Positions 60,116 to 64,000 of a stretch of 64,000 nucleotides of DNA are shown in pieces; within the stretch, counting starts at the first letter, position 1, and each line of letters begins with the position of its first letter. Origin of the DNA: Erythrobacter donghaensis. GTDB taxonomy: Bacteria; Pseudomonadota; Alphaproteobacteria; Sphingomonadales; Sphingomonadaceae. The translations under genes and the position numbers were made by a program. The notes beneath the pieces were generated by a model. The model saw only the letters and a list, made by a program, of their open reading frames with translations, was not told where the DNA came from and did not search any database. Location: contig NZ_MUYG01000009.1 in the NCBI RefSeq assembly GCF_002155425.1, positions 186,001 to 250,000 on the forward strand. Reading direction: 5' to 3'.

Positions 60116-60316
60116 ATGATGATGCTCCGGGCGGCAAGGACATTTCTTGTCGTCATGGGCATCATCTGGACGCTTCAGGGGCTCGGCTGGCTCAACTGGC
60201 CTCAGGGCAGCTTCATGCTGGCCGAGCGCCAATGGGCTATCTACGGCGGTCTGACAGCAATGGCGGGCGCGGGCCTACTGCTGATCGCGGCGCGCGCGAG
60301 CAGGCCCCGGGAGTAG
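60116..60316 (+). CDS. Small membrane protein of unknown function
   Basis: A 66-residue protein with two hydrophobic helices (TFLVVMGIIWTLQGLGWL and GGLTAMAGAGLLLIAA) joined by NWPQGSFMLAERQW. It lies 14 bases after gltA and ends exactly one base before the convergent kinase-like gene. Three consecutive Met codons begin the frame (60116, 60119, 60122). No family recognised; conservation is needed to confirm that it is a gene. Confidence 0.55.
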   Translation: MMMLRAARTFLVVMGIIWTLQGLGWLNWPQGSFMLAERQWAIYGGLTAMAGAGLLLIAARASRPRE

Positions 60317-61723
60317 CTAGGCCGACGGCAATTCGAGCCGGAACAGCGCCCCGCCGCCGGGTGCAACCTCGACCGTGAGGCTGCCGTCCATCGCTTCGGC
60401 CAGACGGCGCGAGATGTAGAGGCCGAGGCCCGATCCTCCATCCCGGCCACCGGCATTGTCGCGGCCCAGACGCTCGCCCTTGTCGAAAATCCGCTCCGCC
60501 TGTTCGGCCGTGATGCCCTTCCCCTGATCCGCGACCGTCACCGCGACCCTGCCCTCCCCCGCCGTGTCGGCGCTGATCGTCACCGTGCTGGCGGGGGGCG
60601 CATAAGCGATCGCGTTGCCGATCAGATTGATGAGGATTTGGAGCACCCGGCGGAATTCGGCGGTGGCAACCGCCGCGCCGCGCTCGCCCTCGATGACCAG
60701 CAGCGTCTCCCGGTTCTGCGCGCGCACGCCGAGGATCCCCGCCGCCCGCCCCGCCGCGTCGGCGAGATCGACCGGCTCCTTCGCGGTGGCAAAGCCGGGG
60801 GTCTCGACAACTTCGAGATCGGCCAGATCGTCGAGCATAGCCGCCAGATGCTGCCCGGCACTGGCGATGGTGCCGGCATAATCGCTGTATTCGTCGCGCA
60901 AAGGCCCGGCGAGCCGCGCGCGGATGGTCTCCGCATTGGCGATGATGCGGGCGACCGGCTGACGCAGCACCGGGGTCAGCGCGGTGCCGACGAGCCGCGC
61001 CGGCGAGGCATCGGGCGTCTCGTCGTTGGAAAGCTCCACGGGCATCTCGGCAAGCGGCTCTTCGGCGATCAGCAGCAGTTCGAAACCCGCCGGGCTCTGC
61101 GCGTCCGGACCGAGTGGGATCAGCCGAACCCGCCAATGGCGCAGCGACCCGGCAAAGCTGCACATCGCCCCGTCGAGCAACCGCCAGTGCAGCGGCTGAT
61201 GATGGGTGATGCCCTGCAGTTCGACCAGCTCGCTCCACACCTGCCCCGGCGTTGCGAGTGCTGCGGCCTGCAAGCCGAGCGCATCGGGCGCGCGGGCGCT
61301 CAGCACCACAATCCGCTGGCGCGCATCGAGCCGCGCGCTGACCTCGGCGGTGGCGCGGTCTATCGCGTCGAGCCTTTCGGCAAATTCGCGGGCGCTCGGC
61401 GGGGTGACATTGCTGCGCTGCCAGTTCTCGACCAGCACCTCGCAGCCCCCGCCATCCTCGGGCCCAAGCGGGTGGATGCGGGCAAAGCCAGACACTTCCG
61501 CGTCGCCATCGAAGGCGGAAAAGCTGCGCGCGATCTTCAATCCCATAGAGCGCGCCTGCTGCACCAGTGCCAGCAGTTCGGGAATCGCCAGCGTGCCCGG
61601 AATGTCGCCCCCGCAGCGCTCCTGCAACTCGGCGAGCGGCGCGTCGGCGCTCATCAGGCGCCCCTGCGCATCGATCAGGCCATAGGCGCCCAGCAGGCTG
61701 TCGGTCTGATCCATCGCGTTCAC
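60317..61723 (-). CDS. Histidine-kinase-like protein lacking the phosphoacceptor histidine
   Basis: A 468-residue soluble protein. The last third is a complete HATPase domain: N box LINLIGNAIAYAP, G1 VADQGKGI and G2 GGSGLGLYI. In the preceding helical dimerisation segment the equivalent of SHELRTPL reads TPVLRQPV, with proline at the histidine position. N-terminal 250 residues look PAS-like but divergent. The protein could be an ATPase, a kinase acting through another histidine protein, or an inactive regulator. GTG at 61723 overlaps the stop of the upstream gene (GTGA). Confidence 0.75.
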   Translation of the reverse strand: MNAMDQTDSLLGAYGLIDAQGRLMSADAPLAELQERCGGDIPGTLAIPELLALVQQARSMGLKIARSFSAFDGDAEVSGFARIHPLGPEDGGGCEVLVENWQRSNVTPPSAREFAERLDAIDRATAEVSARLDARQRIVVLSARAPDALGLQAAALATPGQVWSELVELQGITHHQPLHWRLLDGAMCSFAGSLRHWRVRLIPLGPDAQSPAGFELLLIAEEPLAEMPVELSNDETPDASPARLVGTALTPVLRQPVARIIANAETIRARLAGPLRDEYSDYAGTIASAGQHLAAMLDDLADLEVVETPGFATAKEPVDLADAAGRAAGILGVRAQNRETLLVIEGERGAAVATAEFRRVLQILINLIGNAIAYAPPASTVTISADTAGEGRVAVTVADQGKGITAEQAERIFDKGERLGRDNAGGRDGGSGLGLYISRRLAEAMDGSLTVEVAPGGGALFRLELPSA

Positions 61724-62625
61724 AAGGCCAGCCCGATCAGCGCGGCGGCGCGGGCTTCAGTGAGATCGGCAAAGCCGCGCGGCAGGCGGGCGGCGGGATC
61801 GAGCAGCGTCAACTGGCGCTCGGCGGCAGGCAGGCTCTGCCCGGCCGCGCGCAGCATCAGCGCAAGCCGCAGGCCCTGCCCCTCGTGACACGCCAGCACC
61901 GCCTGCGCGCGCGGCTGACGCGCAGCAGCGGCCAGCGCACTGGCGAATAGCGCAAGGCCCGCATGATCAATCGCCAGCGCCGCCAGCGCCCCGCGCCGCA
62001 TCGCTGCCACAAGCCGTGCCAGCAGGCCGATCCGGCTCGCCGCCTCGTCATAGCCCGCCTGCACCTCGGCCCCGCCCGCCCCTGCATGAGCGATCAGGTC
62101 ATGGAACAGTTCGGCCGGAAGCTCGCTCAGCGGCAACTCCATCCGCCGCGCGCTCTGCACGAAGCGCGATTGCGCGGCGAGCGTGCTCATGGCGAGGCTG
62201 GCGATGGCAGTATCTTCCGCGGCGATCAGCTCCTGCAACAGCGGGCTCAGCACCGGGTCAATGGCGTGGCGCTGCTGGAGCTTTTCGGCAAGCAGGCTCT
62301 CGGTGGCAAGTGCATGGCAATGGGCGAGCAGTGCCTCATGCGCCATCAGCCGCTCGGCGAGAGGATCGCGCTCGGCAGGCGAGGAAAGCCGCGTCGCCGG
62401 ATCGTGCCCTCCGGCTGCCGCCAGCAATTGCGCCGCCAGATCGCCGACCATCCCGCGCACCCGCGCCAGGATCGCGTCGCTCATCAGCCCATTGGCCTCA
62501 CTCATGAGAAGATGGCGCAGCACGGGGACGACAGCACCCAGCGCGCGGGACTCGCGCGCGAGTGCGTCCGCAAGGATCGCCTCGACAGCAGGGTCGGCGG
62601 CCAGGTCCATTCCGTGTTTGTCCAT
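61720..62625 (-). CDS. Alpha-helical protein of unknown function
   Basis: A 301-residue protein, almost fully helical and very Ala/Leu-rich, with short polar breaks (AAGGHDPATRLSSPAERDPLAERL, HAGAGGAEVQAGYDEAAS). It weakly recalls DUF2336-type helical proteins found next to alphaproteobacterial signalling genes; I cannot confirm that. ATG 62625 is chosen; the frame has more upstream codons. Its stop overlaps the kinase-like gene start, so the two are probably made together. Confidence 0.65.
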   Translation of the reverse strand: MDKHGMDLAADPAVEAILADALARESRALGAVVPVLRHLLMSEANGLMSDAILARVRGMVGDLAAQLLAAAGGHDPATRLSSPAERDPLAERLMAHEALLAHCHALATESLLAEKLQQRHAIDPVLSPLLQELIAAEDTAIASLAMSTLAAQSRFVQSARRMELPLSELPAELFHDLIAHAGAGGAEVQAGYDEAASRIGLLARLVAAMRRGALAALAIDHAGLALFASALAAAARQPRAQAVLACHEGQGLRLALMLRAAGQSLPAAERQLTLLDPAARLPRGFADLTEARAAALIGLAL

Positions 62626-62667
62626 CCTTGCAAGGGATACGCCCCGCATAGTTAAGACCGCGTTAGA

Positions 62668-63864
62668 TCACATTGGCGGCTTACGCAGCAGCAAAGCTGC
62701 CAATAGCCCCAAGGCGAGACACCCCAGCGCTTCCGTCAAAAGCCCGAAAGCCGCCGCTAGCGCGAGGGCGAACAGCAAGGCAGCCCGGTCGCCCGCGATC
62801 ACCGCCAGCGCGCTGCCCTCTCCCCGTGCAACCAACCGGGCGAGGCCGATCACGATGGGGCCGAGCACGGCGAGCGGCTGCCACACGGGCCAGGGCGCCA
62901 GCGCAAACCACAGGCACACCGCCGCGAGCGCATCGACCGCCAGCGCCAGCGGGCCCGAGGGCCCGCGACCAGCGCCGCGTCGCTGCAAACCGGCCACCAG
63001 CGCGCTCTGATAGGCGGCAATCTGGCCCGCAAAGGCGCCGAGACCCGCCAGCGCCAACCCGGCCGCCGCAGGCCCGAAGGCTGACGTCATGACGCCAGCG
63101 AGCAGCACCACCAGCGCGACTCCGCCCGCCAGCGTTATGCCTTGGGCAAGACCCTTGGGCGCGAGCGCTCTCACCACCAGCGCCGCCAGCCCCGCCAGCG
63201 GCGCGCGCCAGTCGGGCGGCGACGCGGCACGGGCGATCATCCCACGCTCGGCCTCGCGCAGCCGCGCGGGATCGGCAGCGAGCAGCCAGCGGCCGTCGGC
63301 CATATCAGCGGCGGAGAGATCGCGGCAGGGCGTTCCGGCTTGCAAGGCGAGCCGCAGCAGCAGGCTGATCGCGTCGGAATCGGGCGGAAAATCGGCCAGC
63401 TGCTGCACCGACGCGCCGCGCATCGCCAGCACCCCGGCCCAGCGGCGCGTAGCGTCGATCCGCTCGAAATCATCCGCGTGAGCGGCGGCCAATGGGTGAT
63501 CGGAGGGCAAAGCGGCAACCGCCCTCCGCCACGACCCCGCATCGCCCAGCACCGCGTGCACTGCCGCCGAATCGGGAATGAGCCCATCCGCCACGATAAT
63601 CAGATCATCCTCGGCCCTGACCAGCGCAGGTAGCGCGGCAAAGCTCTGGAGCGCATGGAACCCGATCCCGCGGCTTTCCAGATCGTGCTGCACGGCGAGC
63701 AGTTCGGGCGATGGCCCCTCGGCAAGGCACAGCACACGCTCCACGCCCAGCGCCTCGAGCAGCGCCGCCTGCCACGCCAGCACCGGGCGACCGGCGAGCG
63801 AAAGCGCGGCGCGCGGGCGCCCGTCATCGCTCCGGCGAAGTGCGGCCATCAGGCCGATACGCAT
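62668..63864 (-). CDS. Nucleotidyltransferase-like protein fused to a membrane domain
   Basis: A 398-residue protein. The N-terminal 200 residues resemble MobA-like nucleotidyltransferases (MAALRRSDDGRPRAALSLAGRPVLAWQAALLEALGVERVL and VADGLIPDSAAV), but the GxGxR loop is eroded. The C-terminal 180 residues hold several hydrophobic helices that recall CDP-alcohol phosphotransferases, as in IPCT/DIPPS fusions; the DGxxAR..D..D catalytic motif is largely missing. It may be a degenerate member. It lies 42 bp upstream of the helical protein on the same strand. Confidence 0.6.
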   Translation of the reverse strand: MRIGLMAALRRSDDGRPRAALSLAGRPVLAWQAALLEALGVERVLCLAEGPSPELLAVQHDLESRGIGFHALQSFAALPALVRAEDDLIIVADGLIPDSAAVHAVLGDAGSWRRAVAALPSDHPLAAAHADDFERIDATRRWAGVLAMRGASVQQLADFPPDSDAISLLLRLALQAGTPCRDLSAADMADGRWLLAADPARLREAERGMIARAASPPDWRAPLAGLAALVVRALAPKGLAQGITLAGGVALVVLLAGVMTSAFGPAAAGLALAGLGAFAGQIAAYQSALVAGLQRRGAGRGPSGPLALAVDALAAVCLWFALAPWPVWQPLAVLGPIVIGLARLVARGEGSALAVIAGDRAALLFALALAAAFGLLTEALGCLALGLLAALLLRKPPM

Positions 63865-63928
63865 GCTTTTGATTGTCCCCTCGCCTTGCGGTTCAAGCCA
63901 AAGGGATTGGCGGTTTGCGCGTCGCTGT

Positions 63929-64000
63929 TCAAGCCGGGATGCACGGCACCTGCCTCGCGGCAGGAACGGCGCAGCGGATCAGCGGCCCGCGCTGCGGCGC
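63929..64000 (-). CDS. Possible C-terminal end of a gene running off the window
   Basis: On the minus strand, from the window edge to a TGA at 63929-63931, codons have the usual high third-position GC and end CIPA. The other strand is also open over most of this span, so the coding strand is uncertain. Too short to identify. Confidence 0.3.
   Translation of the reverse strand, partial: APQRGPLIRCAVPAARQVPCIPA

Overview
This GC-rich window (strong G/C preference at third codon positions) looks like the core chromosome of a marine or freshwater alphaproteobacterium in Sphingomonadales, most likely Erythrobacteraceae (Erythrobacter/Porphyrobacter group). The evidence is gene order and protein character: dusB-ntrB-ntrC-ntrY-ntrX-hfq-hflX facing mazG; an IspD-IspF fusion; a lipoyl-bearing PdhB; tpiA-secG-pyrG; a tandem two-domain Hfq; and a GTTC-N7-GTTC LexA box in front of lexA. 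I saw no prophage, insertion sequence, CRISPR array or transposase. Genes are densely packed and many overlap by 1 to 4 bases.

Layout. 1-43: the 5' half of a class II (serine-like) tRNA. 132-7299 (+): cell wall and information genes, namely a lytic transglycosylase, a D,D-carboxypeptidase, tmk, holB, metG, tatD, a metallo-beta-lactamase hydrolase and a small membrane protein. 7338-8105 (+): mazG. 8112-17496 (-): the nitrogen/redox two-component operon dusB-ntrBC-ntrYX-hfq-hflX. 17568-19812 (+): ispDF, a secreted protein and cinA. 19773-22703 (-): TPR protein, terminator, lipA and a COQ10/RatA-like protein. 22954-25818 (+): gyrA. 25811-29097: a YhhN-type membrane protein, trmFO, an EF-hand protein and a squalene/phytoene-synthase-like protein. 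29313-32625 (+): three overlapping TadG/TadE-type envelope genes. 32650-36800 (-): acyl-CoA dehydrogenase, ftsB-like gene, pdhA, pdhB. 36942-40451: an MFS transporter touching tRNA-Arg(CCT), a grxC-nitrilase-DUF1178 operon, and an Hsp20 gene with a possible RNA thermometer.

40452-40936 is the only gene-poor stretch over 300 bp and contains several strong hairpins. Then come tpiA-secG-pyrG (-), and a long plus-strand run: PpiD-like foldase, trpE, two exported proteins, an AT-richer small membrane gene, trpGDC, moaC, moeA and lexA. comEC (-), gltX and gltA (+) follow. The window ends with a minus-strand trio: a degenerate nucleotidyltransferase/CDP-alcohol-transferase-like membrane protein, an unknown helical protein, and a histidine-kinase-like protein with no phosphoacceptor histidine.

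Nothing here is a clear-cut unknown multi-gene defence or biosynthetic system. The most interesting items are the two-domain Hfq, the histidine-less kinase with its unknown partners, the structured intergenic region at 40.5 kb, the possible RNA thermometer of the Hsp20 gene, the TadG protein with a long insertion in its von Willebrand domain, and the trp operon interrupted by exported proteins. All assignments come from reading motifs and gene order; no database search was run.
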